Origin: Planctomycetaceae bacterium
GTDB taxonomy: Bacteria; Planctomycetota; Planctomycetia; Planctomycetales; Planctomycetaceae
DNA: 25,849 bases
Direction of reading: 5' to 3'
Assembly: GCA_020426125.1 (NCBI GenBank)
Contig: JAGQQQ010000254.1
Coordinates: 1 to 25,849 of the forward strand
The position numbers were made by a program, and so were the translations under genes. Below the pieces are notes generated by a model. The model did no database searches. It worked only from the letters and a program-made list of their open reading frames with translations, and had not been told where the DNA came from. Of this stretch, positions 7,597 through 16,407 are shown one piece after another (within the stretch, counting starts at the first letter, position 1; each line of letters begins with the position of its first letter).

Positions 7597-8349
7597 TCAG
7601 TCTGACTCGACTGGCACCTTCCGAAAAATGATCACATGTTGCCGGGGGAGCGTATCGACGTTCTCCACAAATTCTAACGGAAGACCTTTCGCGGACGCCT
7701 CCTTTTTGACCTGGGCTTCCGACATCTTATGAACTTCCTTGATCGGGACAGCCGGGTCCTCTTTCCGGTACTCAACGAATGCCACGCGACCGCCTGGCTT
7801 TAGAGATTTGGCGATCTCGGAGAGCATCTCGTACGGGAAGTCGAATTCATGGTAAACGTCGACCATGATCGCCAGATCGAGCGAATTCTCATCGAGGTTC
7901 GGAGTTCGATTCGTTCCCAGAACCGGTTGGACATTGTCGATCATCAACCCCTTGCATTTGCGTTCAAGTGCTTGGAGCATCTCGGGTTGGATGTCGACGG
8001 CCATGACTTTTCCATCTGTTCCGATTTTTCGCGCCATCAGAACGGTGATGACCCCGGAACCGGCGCCAATGTCAGCGACTGTCATTCCCGGTTTGAGCTT
8101 CAGCGCTTTGATCAGTAGCGTGAGCCGCTCCTCCTCTTCGCGTTCGGGACGTTCGAGCCAGGAGATTCCCTGATGTCCCATCACCCTTGCGATCTCGCGA
8201 TCGAGGTAAAACTTTCCGATTCCATTGGGATCGTGAAACTCCCGAAACTCGTAACGTCCTCCAGACGTCTCATCAACAACGGGCTTTTCCTCCGCGACAC
8301 AGCAGCGAACCGCCGAGACCAGCGACAGACAGATCAAAAGGATTCTCAT
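7597..8349 (-). CDS. Exported class I SAM-dependent methyltransferase
   Basis: 250 residues. Residues 1-19 (MRILLICLSLVSAVRCCVA) look like a signal peptide. The rest is a Rossmann-fold methyltransferase: conserved lead-in REIARVMGHQGISWLERP (51-68), motif I VADIGAGSG (91-99), acidic ribose-binding Asp119 in AVDIQPEML, MVDVYHEF (162-169) and LKPGGR (183-188). The lead-in, VYHEF and PIKEVHKMSE stretches are shared with a group of exported bacterial methyltransferases I know only as uncharacterised. The substrate is unknown. ATG 8349 was chosen because the signal peptide begins there; the frame is open to 8466 but the extra residues look non-coding. An AGAGG lies 9 nt upstream. A methyltransferase outside the cytoplasm would need a SAM source, so either the leader is a membrane anchor facing inward or the enzyme works in an unusual setting. 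Confidence 0.87.
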   Translation of the reverse strand: MRILLICLSLVSAVRCCVAEEKPVVDETSGGRYEFREFHDPNGIGKFYLDREIARVMGHQGISWLERPEREEEERLTLLIKALKLKPGMTVADIGAGSGVITVLMARKIGTDGKVMAVDIQPEMLQALERKCKGLMIDNVQPVLGTNRTPNLDENSLDLAIMVDVYHEFDFPYEMLSEIAKSLKPGGRVAFVEYRKEDPAVPIKEVHKMSEAQVKKEASAKGLPLEFVENVDTLPRQHVIIFRKVPVESD

Positions 8350-8422
8350 TCCATGGCCTCTGTGGGGACAATCTGGGAAAGTGTCAGCGTCGCTCATCAC
8401 TGCTGAAGATGCAACTCTCAGG

Positions 8423-8442
8423 CCGGGCTCATGACCGGGCTC
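8423..8442. repeat. 8-bp tandem direct repeat upstream of methyltransferase
   Basis: CCGGGCTC occurs at 8423-8430 and again at 8435-8442, separated by ATGA (12-bp period), in the 143-bp spacer 8350-8492. It lies roughly 75-95 bp upstream of the methyltransferase start. It could be a regulator-binding iteron or chance. Confidence 0.3.
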
Positions 8443-8492
8443 TCTGGCAACAGGCTCTCTTCCCACTTCGCTGCGAATCGCTCAAGTGGTCC

Positions 8493-8816
8493 TCACGGCA
8501 AAGGGGATTCCGTCCTGGAACGGTCGCTGGCCTGGTAAAAGTGAACGCGTCCCAAACGGCGGTTGCGAAAGAGCCGTCGGAGCGCGTCAGTGATGAACAC
8601 GATGCAAGTTCCCTTGAGGAAAGCCAACCACCAGGGACGCCACCAAGCGCCTGTCTGGATCTCAATCCATTCGGACAGGGAAAATAGCAGCAGCGAGACG
8701 GCAAACTGGATTCGGAGCGGCGGGCGTAAGCCTGTGATCCGACCACATCCGAAAATCAGAGCGAGAGCGATCCAGAGAATCCCTTCGCACGCATTGAAGA
8801 TCTGCAGGCCGGTCAC
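8493..8816 (-). CDS. Small conserved membrane protein (three predicted helices)
   Basis: 107 residues with three hydrophobic segments at about 6-23 (FNACEGILWIALALIFGC), 35-52 (RIQFAVSLLLFSLSEWIE) and 63-80 (WLAFLKGTCIVFITDA). The loop EIQTGAWWRPWW is distinctive and, as I recall, conserved in similar small planctomycete membrane proteins of unknown function. The start is GTG 8816, only 4 nt after the stop of the thioredoxin-domain gene (8821), with no strong ribosome site of its own, so it is probably translated by coupling. The positively charged C-terminus (RRLFRNRRLGR) would face the cytoplasm. No catalytic residues are recognisable. Confidence 0.72.
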   Translation of the reverse strand: MTGLQIFNACEGILWIALALIFGCGRITGLRPPLRIQFAVSLLLFSLSEWIEIQTGAWWRPWWLAFLKGTCIVFITDALRRLFRNRRLGRVHFYQASDRSRTESPLP

Positions 8817-8820
8817 GGGG

Positions 8821-10743
8821 CTATCGCTTCACGAGTTCGGGGACAAGCTTTTTGAGATCGTCGACCGTCGCGGAAGAGGAGACCACCGTTCCCGACCGAT
8901 CGACAAGGAACATGGTCGGAAGCGAGATGACGCCGAATTCAATTGCGGGCCGGCTTTCGAGCCCGCCATCTTCGTGAATGTGATACCAGGGGATTTTGAA
9001 GTTGTCGATGTACTGTTGAATGGGCGCTCCTTCCGCGTCGAGATTGATTCCGACAATTTCGAAGCCGTCTGGACGGTATTTCCGGTACAGTTCGAGGATT
9101 TGTGGTAAGTCTTCGGTACACGGTTTGCACCATGTCGCCCAGAAGATCACGGCTGTCACTTTCCCCTGATAAGCGGACAGGTCGATCGTTCCTCCCTGTA
9201 AGGCTTTGCCGCGCAAAGGCAGGCGTTTGCCTTTGAGCTCCAACCGGTTCAGAGCCCCCTTCCCCTTTTGAGCGGATGCGGTCTGCGGGTATTTCTGAAC
9301 CAACTCGGAGTACCATTTTCGGGCATCTTCGATGTTCCCATTGAATTCGTAGGTCATCCCCAATTGGAGCAGCGCATCTGCGGAGTCGGGAGAATCTGGA
9401 AATTCCTGGGCGAAACCCTCTAACGCCATGAGCCAGTTTTCCTGGACTTTCGCCCGGTCATTCGCCTCAGCGGTTTCCAACTGCAGGTTGTAGTCCGCGA
9501 GAAGACGTTGGAAAGTTGCAAACGCCAACAGATTCTTGTCGACTTTTTGTTGACGGAATTGTTGCTCGATCTGCTTCAGTTCTTCGAGACCGTTGGGGTA
9601 AGTCTTCATCTGAGTGGCGGCGGCGATCCCTTCAAGGCGCTGCCGCTGCCACATGCTGCGTTCTTCGGCGGTTGTCGAGATTTGAGAAAGCTCGTTCAAG
9701 AGCTTCGCGCGTTCGAGATTGTAACGGGTAATGTCCTCTCGGCTGGCGTTCCCAGTGGGGGCTTTGTTGTCCAGTTCCTGCAATGACGTGACAAGTTTTT
9801 GCATTTCAGGAGAGAGGCCTTCGGACGCGGAGGCGGCGGCAACCATCGAAGGCTGTAAGAGCACGCCCCCCTCGGCGACCGTTGCATTGTTTCCCTCGAA
9901 TGGCTGCGGAATCTGCGTCAGTTTCCAGACGTCGCCGATCCGGACCATTTCGCCAACTTGCACGAAACCGGGCTGAGCCCCCGAGTCGACCATCGCCATC
10001 ACGTTTTCGTAGACTACGAGGTCCTGAGAGGATTTTCCCTTCTCAGCGGGAATCAGGCTGGGCATCAGCATCGAACAATCGAACCGTGTCCACCGGGAGT
10101 TCGTTCCCAGCAGTTTGGTGGAACCGAGCACCGTCTTCATCTTCGCGGCATGATTCGAGACACGTTCGAGCAGTTCCTTGGTGACCGTTTCCGACAGGCC
10201 CAGTTGTCGGCAATCTTCTGGCGTGATCAACACCGCCGCCAGCCGCTTGTCATCTCGCGTGATAAAGGCCTGAATGGCTTCGCGGCTGGCCTCTTCTGCG
10301 GAGATCACTTTCCAACGCTCGATCTTGCCATCTTCGTCCTGATCGATGCCCCAGCGGGTGCCGTTTGTATTGAACCAGCGGCTTTGGTCAACTTGGTTAT
10401 TGCCATCGGTATCGATGTCCCGAAAGACTTCAAGCCCATGCTTGTAGTAGCGATACTGGTCAACGCGCTGGTTGCCATCCGAATCGAGAAAGCGGCGGAG
10501 AATTTGTCCCTCTGGGCTGTAGAGAACCCAGCCGGAGCCATTATCCATTCGCTCGACTTCGAGCTTACATTTCGGGCCGTCTTCCTTCGACGGGACTTCG
10601 TAATCGACATCCCGTTGAGACGGTGTGTACGCCAACACGGTCTCCACGCCGACCTGCGCGTGAGCCGAATTGGAGAGAAACTGACAAATGAGGCAGCCCA
10701 ACGCAACCGTGAGAAAGCGAATCGTGACTTCGACTCGGAACAT
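8821..10743 (-). CDS. Exported multidomain protein with calcium-loop repeats and C-terminal TlpA/thioredoxin domain
   Basis: 640 residues. Signal peptide 1-29 (cleavage near SAHA-Q). Residues 85-142 carry three Asp-rich loops, DSDGNQRVD, DTDGNNQVD and DQDEDGK, like EF-hand/thrombospondin-type calcium sites. A charged helical middle (about 310-450) is followed by a TPR-like segment ADALLQLGMTYEFNGNIEDA (455-474). Residues 505-640 are a TlpA/AhpC-TSA-type thioredoxin fold with WCKPC at 538-542, ISLPT containing the cis-Pro (609), and AVIFWATW before the active site. The product is probably a periplasmic thiol-disulfide oxidoreductase or cytochrome-maturation-like reductant with added binding modules; the partner is unknown. 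ATG 10743 starts directly at the signal peptide. The 8816 gene follows by 4 nt. A possible terminator (10816-10829) separates it from the upstream peptidase gene. Confidence 0.92.
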   Translation of the reverse strand: MFRVEVTIRFLTVALGCLICQFLSNSAHAQVGVETVLAYTPSQRDVDYEVPSKEDGPKCKLEVERMDNGSGWVLYSPEGQILRRFLDSDGNQRVDQYRYYKHGLEVFRDIDTDGNNQVDQSRWFNTNGTRWGIDQDEDGKIERWKVISAEEASREAIQAFITRDDKRLAAVLITPEDCRQLGLSETVTKELLERVSNHAAKMKTVLGSTKLLGTNSRWTRFDCSMLMPSLIPAEKGKSSQDLVVYENVMAMVDSGAQPGFVQVGEMVRIGDVWKLTQIPQPFEGNNATVAEGGVLLQPSMVAAASASEGLSPEMQKLVTSLQELDNKAPTGNASREDITRYNLERAKLLNELSQISTTAEERSMWQRQRLEGIAAATQMKTYPNGLEELKQIEQQFRQQKVDKNLLAFATFQRLLADYNLQLETAEANDRAKVQENWLMALEGFAQEFPDSPDSADALLQLGMTYEFNGNIEDARKWYSELVQKYPQTASAQKGKGALNRLELKGKRLPLRGKALQGGTIDLSAYQGKVTAVIFWATWCKPCTEDLPQILELYRKYRPDGFEIVGINLDAEGAPIQQYIDNFKIPWYHIHEDGGLESRPAIEFGVISLPTMFLVDRSGTVVSSSATVDDLKKLVPELVKR

Positions 10744-10815
10744 GAAACATCACTCCGTTGATAACGCCACAACCCACGCGGCGATTTTCTGTCATCGAGA
10801 ATTCTGATTCGAAAA

Positions 10816-10829
10816 CCGCATCCCTGCGG
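10816..10829 (-). terminator. Putative rho-independent terminator after the TPPII gene
   Basis: Read on the minus strand: CCGCA-GGGA-TGCGG followed by TTTTCG. This is a 5-bp GC-rich stem with a GNRA-type tetraloop and a short T-run, about 200 nt past the stop of the peptidase gene and about 70 nt before the thioredoxin-domain gene. The stem is short, so strength is uncertain. Confidence 0.4.
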
Positions 10830-10843
10830 AGTTCTCCGAATTC

Positions 10844-10871
10844 AAACGGCGATCGGTACAAACTGCCGTTT
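10844..10871. promoter_or_regulatory. 7-bp inverted repeat upstream of thioredoxin-domain gene
   Basis: AAACGGC (10844-10850) and GCCGTTT (10865-10871) are exact inverted copies separated by 14 nt, in the 288-bp spacer 10744-11031. It could be an operator or part of the terminator region for the gene at 11032. No regulator is known. Confidence 0.25.
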
Positions 10872-11031
10872 CAGGCGAATCCTACGCAAACTGGGCAACT
10901 GAGTCAGCAGCAATTTCTTGAATTTGTCAGGACGATGCAGAATCGGTTACCTCTTCCATAGAAAAGAGTTACGTTACCAGATCGAGGTCAGAACGACACA
11001 GGGGATGGATGCCTTTTGCTCAACTCAGCGT

Positions 11032-14000
11032 TCAAAATGGAGTCTTCTGCTCGGCGGAGATTCGCCACATCCAGTGCTGCTCGTAGCTGCGCAGAACATC
11101 CCATCCGAGAAGTTCGTAGATGTCCCGGCGTTTCTTGTGGGGCAGGAAATTCTGCGGATGTTTGTCGACGAGCGAGTTGAGAACTTGCAGGGCTTGGCCA
11201 TAGTGCTCCTTGCGGCGTTCCCGGCGGACATGCAGCAGGGCATACTTTTCCTCTTTGACGTCCACCCAGCCAGCGAGCCGTTTGTAGTTTTGTTCGAACT
11301 GTCGGTCGTGTTTCTCGGGATTCTTGATGGGATGGTCTTTGACGACGTCAGGGAGTTCCATGTAGGCGAGCGCGCGGCCTTTTCGATATAGGGCATCAAT
11401 GAGCGCGTCCCGCTGCCGAGTGCGAAGGGTGTGGCTCTTTTTCTGTTTGTCAGAATGCCCAGAGGACTTGACCGCGAAATGCAGCCGCACCGCCTTCTCG
11501 GGAACTTCTTTGATCACGGCATCCGCCGCCTGGACCACCTCGGGGAGCCGCTGCTTGCGGTCGTCATCGTCGAGCAGTTCCAGTTTCGCAACGGCAATTT
11601 CCAGCGCTGTTGCCCCCGAGTCCGCCAACATTGTGATGATCTCTTCGATCTGGTCTCGATCAGTGTCCCAGTCGAGTGAGTCGAGACGATCGAAGTAAAA
11701 CTTTTGCGAGGCCTCTTCAAGCGACCTGGACTTGTCCATCGGCTTTGAGCTTTCCTCCCGCGGTTTGCGGACCACCAGCCGCAACGGAACCGAGTGATCT
11801 CCATCCAGGGAAAACGTCCCAGTGAGTTGGTCTCCATCTTCGACAAACTTGGGGATGTCGGTGTCGAGCGGAAGGCGAAGATAGACGGGAACCTGTTCGT
11901 CTTCGTGTAGCTCGGTCGACCGGATCGCGTCTCCAGTTGTCGGAGTCCGTTCCACGCGAACGGGGATCGCATTCTTCAATTTGTCACGGACAACCAATGG
12001 AAGCTGTTGATAGCCTTCAAGGGGCTTTCGGTCCGCGTGCCGCAGCTCGACGGCAAACTCAAAGGTTCCCGGAGTGAGTTTGATATCCCCCGGATACAGA
12101 TCTTCCATTTCCACGAGCTGGTTGTTCTCGCCATGAATCAGGATGCGGAAGCTATCCACCGGGGAATCGTAGAGGTGTCCATTCAATGCGGGGGCAATGA
12201 GTTCAACGTTGCCGCCGCTGTGCCGTTCATATTTGTAATTGAGCAGCAGACGGAAGGGCTGTGTCCCATCGGGGTATTGGTCTCGCGAAGAAGTCAGCAG
12301 TTCGATCTTTGCCGACTCCGGCAGCAGAATCCGCTCGGCATGGTCGAGTCGGGCTTGGGGAGAGAACTTCTCGAAGGCGGTCACGCCCGTCACATGGACT
12401 TGAACCGCTTCCCCATTCCCCGGCAGAGTGACGGCATTGTCGCTGACTTCGGGGCCCGTGAATTCGACCTCCATCGACAATCGGGCCTCTCCCGGATCGG
12501 ACCAGAATTGACCGAGACAGATTTCGAGCGTCCGTCCACCCACGACGGGAATCGCCGTCTCGTAAAGCTCGTCATCGGTCAGGCCGATGCGAACGAGCCG
12601 CTCGTGGTCCTCGAAGGTTTGACCCGGAACCAGTTGGACGGCATGCAAATAAAAAAATCGGCTTCCCCCGTTCTGTTCGCCGCGAAGCCGAAGCCGGGCC
12701 AGTCCCGCTCCCGAGGGGACAGCGAAAAATCGTCTCTGGACGTCTCCGCCTGTTGTCTCAATTTGACCGGACCACGTGTCCGCCTTGAAAGGCTCGGTTT
12801 TGATGACGGTTACCGGCACGCGGAACAGGGGTCCCCGCTCGGGATGGTCGGGATCCTTGCCGGTAATCTCGGCCGTGTGAACGCCCGCTCTCAGCTTTTC
12901 CGGGTGGACCGAAACCGCGAAATCCCCGCCGCCCGAATGGACCAGAATATTCTCGCCAACTTCGATCCAGTCGGCAGAAGCACGGATCTTCAATGCGATC
13001 TCAAAGTCCAGCTTCTGTCCTGCGGGAATGTCCTCAGAGAAAAACGGCTCCACCTCCACCGTTGTGAGCAACTCCCGATCCGTCTCCCACGGTTCGCGAA
13101 GATAGACTCCGCGGGCATCACGATCGGGGATCGTCGTCACGAGTTCGGTCAATTGGCCGGGCTGATCTCCCCATTTCAAATGGTGGTCATAGGCCGCGTC
13201 GATCTGGACCAATCCCGGCCCCTGAGCAAATGCGTCCACATTCGTGAGGTGCTCGGACGTCGTTTGCAAGCTTCGCAACACCGAAATCGGTGAAAAGGAC
13301 TTTCCCTGCTGCTTGAGTGCGGAGACGAGGAGAGCGATGTTTCCGCAGGCGTTGGGTGAGGCCATCGAGGTGCCGTTCATCCGTTGTCCCGGTTGCAGGG
13401 AGTAACTCGGGATGGGCGCGATCGCCCCGCCCGGCGCGAACAGGTCGACGCCCGCATCGCCGTCAGCAGTGGGACCTCTGGATGTCCAGGTGTAGGGCAT
13501 TCCCTCCGCATCCTTGGAAAGAGAGTACTGAGCTTCCCACATTTCAGGAGAGACATACGCACCGACTCCAATCACGGCATTCGTGGTCCCTCCCGGTGCT
13601 CCGACAGTCAATAGAGCCGGTCCACTATTGCCGGCGCTGGCGCAGAAGATGACTCCATGTTCACGGACGATCTCATTGAATAACTCCGCGAGGCGACCTT
13701 CGTTGGCAGTGGAAGTCGGTTCGCCGAAACTCATATTGATCAGATCGCAGTCATGCTCGACAACGGCACGCAGCGCCCGGACCATCGCGGTTCCTGTTTC
13801 CATTCCTCCGACGCGAGGATCTCCAATTGTGACGGAGATCAGCCGAACCCCAGGAGCGAGACCATTCCGCGCGGGCTGATCGGGAAAGTTCGCCGCGACG
13901 ATCCCGGCAACGTGTGTGCCGTGGTCGCCGCTGGCGCAGACGATCGACAGCAGGTCGCCATCGTCATAGATCTTCACCGAGAAGTTCAGCAGCGAGTCTT

Positions 14001-14760
14001 CCCCGAACGTCGCGTACTGCCGACCCAACTGATAATCGGATAGCACGGTTTCCTCCGCGAGGTCGCCGTCTTCATCGGTGTCGATGACGGCTTTCCACAC
14101 TTCGCCGTCATGAAACAAAACACAGTCGTAGATCGGACCGGGATCCTCGTAGTTGTCGAGCGCCTTCCGCAGCACTTCCAACCGGGCTTTCCATTCCTGT
14201 TCGCTGGGGCTGTTCTCTTGGGGTTTATCGGAACGTTGCCGCTCGACGTCTTCGATCAGTTTGCCAACCTCTTTCTCGAACGCGTCGCGTCGGTCCTTTT
14301 TGAGGCGGGGAACAAGATCGAGGGGGAAGAAGTCATAACCCGCCTTGCGGCCAATTCGATACTCGCCGGACGGATTCCGCCAATCGCCAAGAGTCAGTTC
14401 GCGTCCCGTCGTCCCTGTGATCTTTCCTTCGGTCGCGGTGACGACAGTGGTCATCGACACATCGCCCGCTCCGGTCCCGTCGATAATGTCGATGATCTTG
14501 GGTTGGCCATCGGTCGTCGTCTGGAGGCCGGGGGCTCCCGGGTCGACGCCGGTATCGAAGATGGCAACCGTCACTCCTCGTCCGTCAAACTCGGGGAATC
14601 GCTCAAGAAACCTTGCGGCGCCGGTCTCTGTCTTGGGGAGGATATTTTGAAAGGGAAATGCGGACTCGACGACCACCGGAGGGCCATCAACGGGAAAGCC
14701 CGCCTGCGGACTCATGGTGAGGAGCAGCGCAAATATTCCGGGAGAAAGGATTCGTTGCAT
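11032..14760 (-). CDS. Secreted tripeptidyl-peptidase II-like subtilisin protease (S8)
   Basis: 1242 residues, about the size of eukaryotic TPPII. An N-terminal signal-like segment (MQRILSPGIFALLLTMSPQA) is followed by LPKTETGAARFL and the catalytic domain: Asp69 (VAIFDTGVDPG), His280 (DHGTHVAG), oxyanion Asn378 (ASAGNSGP) and Ser465 (NGTSMASPN). The 211-residue Asp-His insertion is a TPPII hallmark; His-Asn (98) and Asn-Ser (87) spacings equal those I recall for human TPP2 (264, 362, 449). Glu321 (METGT) and Glu347 (SFGEP) match the two glutamates that bind the substrate N-terminus (human 305 and 331), so tripeptide release is expected. The long beta-rich and C-terminal helical regions also resemble TPPII. 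ATG 14760 was chosen for the signal peptide; GTG 14829 would bury it. The eukaryotic enzyme is cytosolic, so export is the notable difference. Confidence 0.95.
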   Translation of the reverse strand: MQRILSPGIFALLLTMSPQAGFPVDGPPVVVESAFPFQNILPKTETGAARFLERFPEFDGRGVTVAIFDTGVDPGAPGLQTTTDGQPKIIDIIDGTGAGDVSMTTVVTATEGKITGTTGRELTLGDWRNPSGEYRIGRKAGYDFFPLDLVPRLKKDRRDAFEKEVGKLIEDVERQRSDKPQENSPSEQEWKARLEVLRKALDNYEDPGPIYDCVLFHDGEVWKAVIDTDEDGDLAEETVLSDYQLGRQYATFGEDSLLNFSVKIYDDGDLLSIVCASGDHGTHVAGIVAANFPDQPARNGLAPGVRLISVTIGDPRVGGMETGTAMVRALRAVVEHDCDLINMSFGEPTSTANEGRLAELFNEIVREHGVIFCASAGNSGPALLTVGAPGGTTNAVIGVGAYVSPEMWEAQYSLSKDAEGMPYTWTSRGPTADGDAGVDLFAPGGAIAPIPSYSLQPGQRMNGTSMASPNACGNIALLVSALKQQGKSFSPISVLRSLQTTSEHLTNVDAFAQGPGLVQIDAAYDHHLKWGDQPGQLTELVTTIPDRDARGVYLREPWETDRELLTTVEVEPFFSEDIPAGQKLDFEIALKIRASADWIEVGENILVHSGGGDFAVSVHPEKLRAGVHTAEITGKDPDHPERGPLFRVPVTVIKTEPFKADTWSGQIETTGGDVQRRFFAVPSGAGLARLRLRGEQNGGSRFFYLHAVQLVPGQTFEDHERLVRIGLTDDELYETAIPVVGGRTLEICLGQFWSDPGEARLSMEVEFTGPEVSDNAVTLPGNGEAVQVHVTGVTAFEKFSPQARLDHAERILLPESAKIELLTSSRDQYPDGTQPFRLLLNYKYERHSGGNVELIAPALNGHLYDSPVDSFRILIHGENNQLVEMEDLYPGDIKLTPGTFEFAVELRHADRKPLEGYQQLPLVVRDKLKNAIPVRVERTPTTGDAIRSTELHEDEQVPVYLRLPLDTDIPKFVEDGDQLTGTFSLDGDHSVPLRLVVRKPREESSKPMDKSRSLEEASQKFYFDRLDSLDWDTDRDQIEEIITMLADSGATALEIAVAKLELLDDDDRKQRLPEVVQAADAVIKEVPEKAVRLHFAVKSSGHSDKQKKSHTLRTRQRDALIDALYRKGRALAYMELPDVVKDHPIKNPEKHDRQFEQNYKRLAGWVDVKEEKYALLHVRRERRKEHYGQALQVLNSLVDKHPQNFLPHKKRRDIYELLGWDVLRSYEQHWMWRISAEQKTPF

Positions 14761-14967
14761 CGGATCAACGTCTTTTGTAGAGCTTTCGAAAGGAGCCGTC
14801 TTTGGCAGTTTAGGGTCCCATTCCAACACTTGTCACAAGGCAACCTGGCGAAATCCAGAGAATTTTTGAGGCGGTTCCTGGCTTGTGTGGTTCCTGACCC
14901 TGATTACGATGGGGAGGCATCCTCATCTGGCGAACGCCGTTTTCTTCTTCCCCCCGGTAAGCCCCGC
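14761..14967. promoter_or_regulatory. Divergent promoter region between peptidase and cardiolipin synthase
   Basis: This 207-bp spacer lies between divergent starts at 14760 (-) and 14968 (+) and must hold both promoters. I see no confident -35/-10 pair, operator or riboswitch in it. Confidence 0.4.
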
Positions 14968-16407
14968 ATGATCGACAACTGGACGTTCTGGGCGATTGTC
15001 GTCGCGGTCTTCGATATTGCCATCGCCTTCGCAACGACAATGCACGCGGTGCTCCACAAACGGGAAACGCAAAGCGTCATCGGATGGGTCGGTTTGATCT
15101 GGCTGTCCCCGCTGCTGGGGTCCCTGCTGTACTGTGCGTTCGGCGTCAATCGGATTCAGAGAAAAGGGGGCCGCATTCTCCGGTCCATGGATCTTCAGTT
15201 TCGAGATGCCATCATCAGCGGCCAATTCATGGATGACGCCGCGAACCGGGAACTGCCGTTTGGCGGGAAGCTCGCTGGCGTGGCTGCCCACTTGACCGGT
15301 AAGGCCCTGCTCGGAGGGAATAGCGTGACTCCGCTGGTGGGGGGCGAGTTGGCTTACCACCTCATGTTGCAGGCGATTGAAGAAGCGGAGAAGTCCGTGA
15401 CCCTGTGTTCTTACATCTTTGACTACGATGAGGCCGGGAGGAAGTTTGTGGATGCGCTGGAACGCGCCCAACAACGCGGCGTGTCGGTCAAAGTCTTGAT
15501 CGATGATGTCGGCTCTCGGTACTCGAAACCACGAACCACAACCGAACTCAAACGCCGGGGAGTCCAGGTCGAGACGTTTCTGCCCACACTCGTTCCCGCA
15601 TTGACGATGTACGCCAACTTGCGGAATCACCGCAAGATGATGGTCGTCGATGGCCGCCTCGGCTTCACCGGCGGCATGAACATTCGCGAAGGCTGTTACT
15701 CGGACTTTCCCAGCGCCCACCCGATTCAGGATATTCACTTTCGCGTGACGGGCCCCGTTGTCACACATATTCAGGAAACCTTTCTCGCCGATTGGGCATT
15801 CGTCACGGGGGAGGAACTGCAAGGACCACTTTGGTTCACTCCCCCGGAACGATGTGGCGACGTGTTGGCCCGCGGAATTCCCGACGGTCCCGACGCGAAC
15901 TTTGACCACCTGCGGCTGATCATCCTCGCCAGCCTCGGCCTGGCTCAGAAGAGGATCGATGTGGTGACACCGTATTTCCTTCCGGATGATACGCTCATTC
16001 AGGGACTCATCCTCGCAGCGATGAGGGGAGTCCGCGTCCGGGTGGTCGTTCCCAGAAAAAACAATTTGCGATTCGTTCAATGGGCCTCGTCGGATCCCAT
16101 CTCCCGGATTCTCGAACAAGGTTGCGAGGTTTACGAATCCGATCCTCCGTTTGACCACACGAAGCTTCTTCTCGTCGACGAGGAGTGGTCGTTGATCGGT
16201 TCCAGTAATTGGGATCCGCGCAGCCTTCGCCTCAACTTCGAGTTCAATATTGAGTGCTACGATCAAGACCTGAGCCACGACCTGACGATGCTCATTGACA
16301 AAAAAGTGGAGAACGGCGAACGGATGACACTCGATCGTCTGAAAGCGCGCCCTCTCTATGCGAGAGTCCGTGATGGCGTCGTGCGGATGGCGATTCCGTA
16401 TCTTTGA
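14968..16407 (+). CDS. cls: Cardiolipin synthase (phospholipase D family)
   Basis: 479 residues, the usual length for ClsA-type enzymes. Two N-terminal membrane helices (about 7-27 and 37-58) are followed by two PLD domains. The first HKD motif is HRKMMVVDG (His221, Lys223, Asp228) followed by GFTGGMNI; the second is HTKLLLVDE (His397, Lys399, Asp404) followed by SLIGSSNWDPRS. The enzyme condenses two phosphatidylglycerol molecules into cardiolipin and glycerol, or uses another phosphatidyl donor, at the cytoplasmic membrane. The frame stays open back to 14110, but that part is antisense to the peptidase gene; ATG 14968 begins directly with the first membrane helix. The ribosome site is weak (GGTAAG). 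A DUF2007-like gene follows 117 bp downstream on the same strand. Confidence 0.95.
   Translation: MIDNWTFWAIVVAVFDIAIAFATTMHAVLHKRETQSVIGWVGLIWLSPLLGSLLYCAFGVNRIQRKGGRILRSMDLQFRDAIISGQFMDDAANRELPFGGKLAGVAAHLTGKALLGGNSVTPLVGGELAYHLMLQAIEEAEKSVTLCSYIFDYDEAGRKFVDALERAQQRGVSVKVLIDDVGSRYSKPRTTTELKRRGVQVETFLPTLVPALTMYANLRNHRKMMVVDGRLGFTGGMNIREGCYSDFPSAHPIQDIHFRVTGPVVTHIQETFLADWAFVTGEELQGPLWFTPPERCGDVLARGIPDGPDANFDHLRLIILASLGLAQKRIDVVTPYFLPDDTLIQGLILAAMRGVRVRVVVPRKNNLRFVQWASSDPISRILEQGCEVYESDPPFDHTKLLLVDEEWSLIGSSNWDPRSLRLNFEFNIECYDQDLSHDLTMLIDKKVENGERMTLDRLKARPLYARVRDGVVRMAIPYL

Noticed and set aside
9958..10761. 267-aa open frame antisense to the thioredoxin-domain gene
   Set aside because: No domain, and the other strand is well supported by signal peptide, repeats and WCKPC.
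12007..13293. 428-aa open frame antisense to the TPPII-like gene
   Set aside because: Shadow frame of a GC-rich gene; the minus strand has clear catalytic motifs.
14110..14967. Upstream open extension of the cardiolipin synthase frame (to 765 aa)
   Set aside because: It is antisense to the TPPII-like gene and has no domain; the enzyme's first membrane helix starts at ATG 14968.
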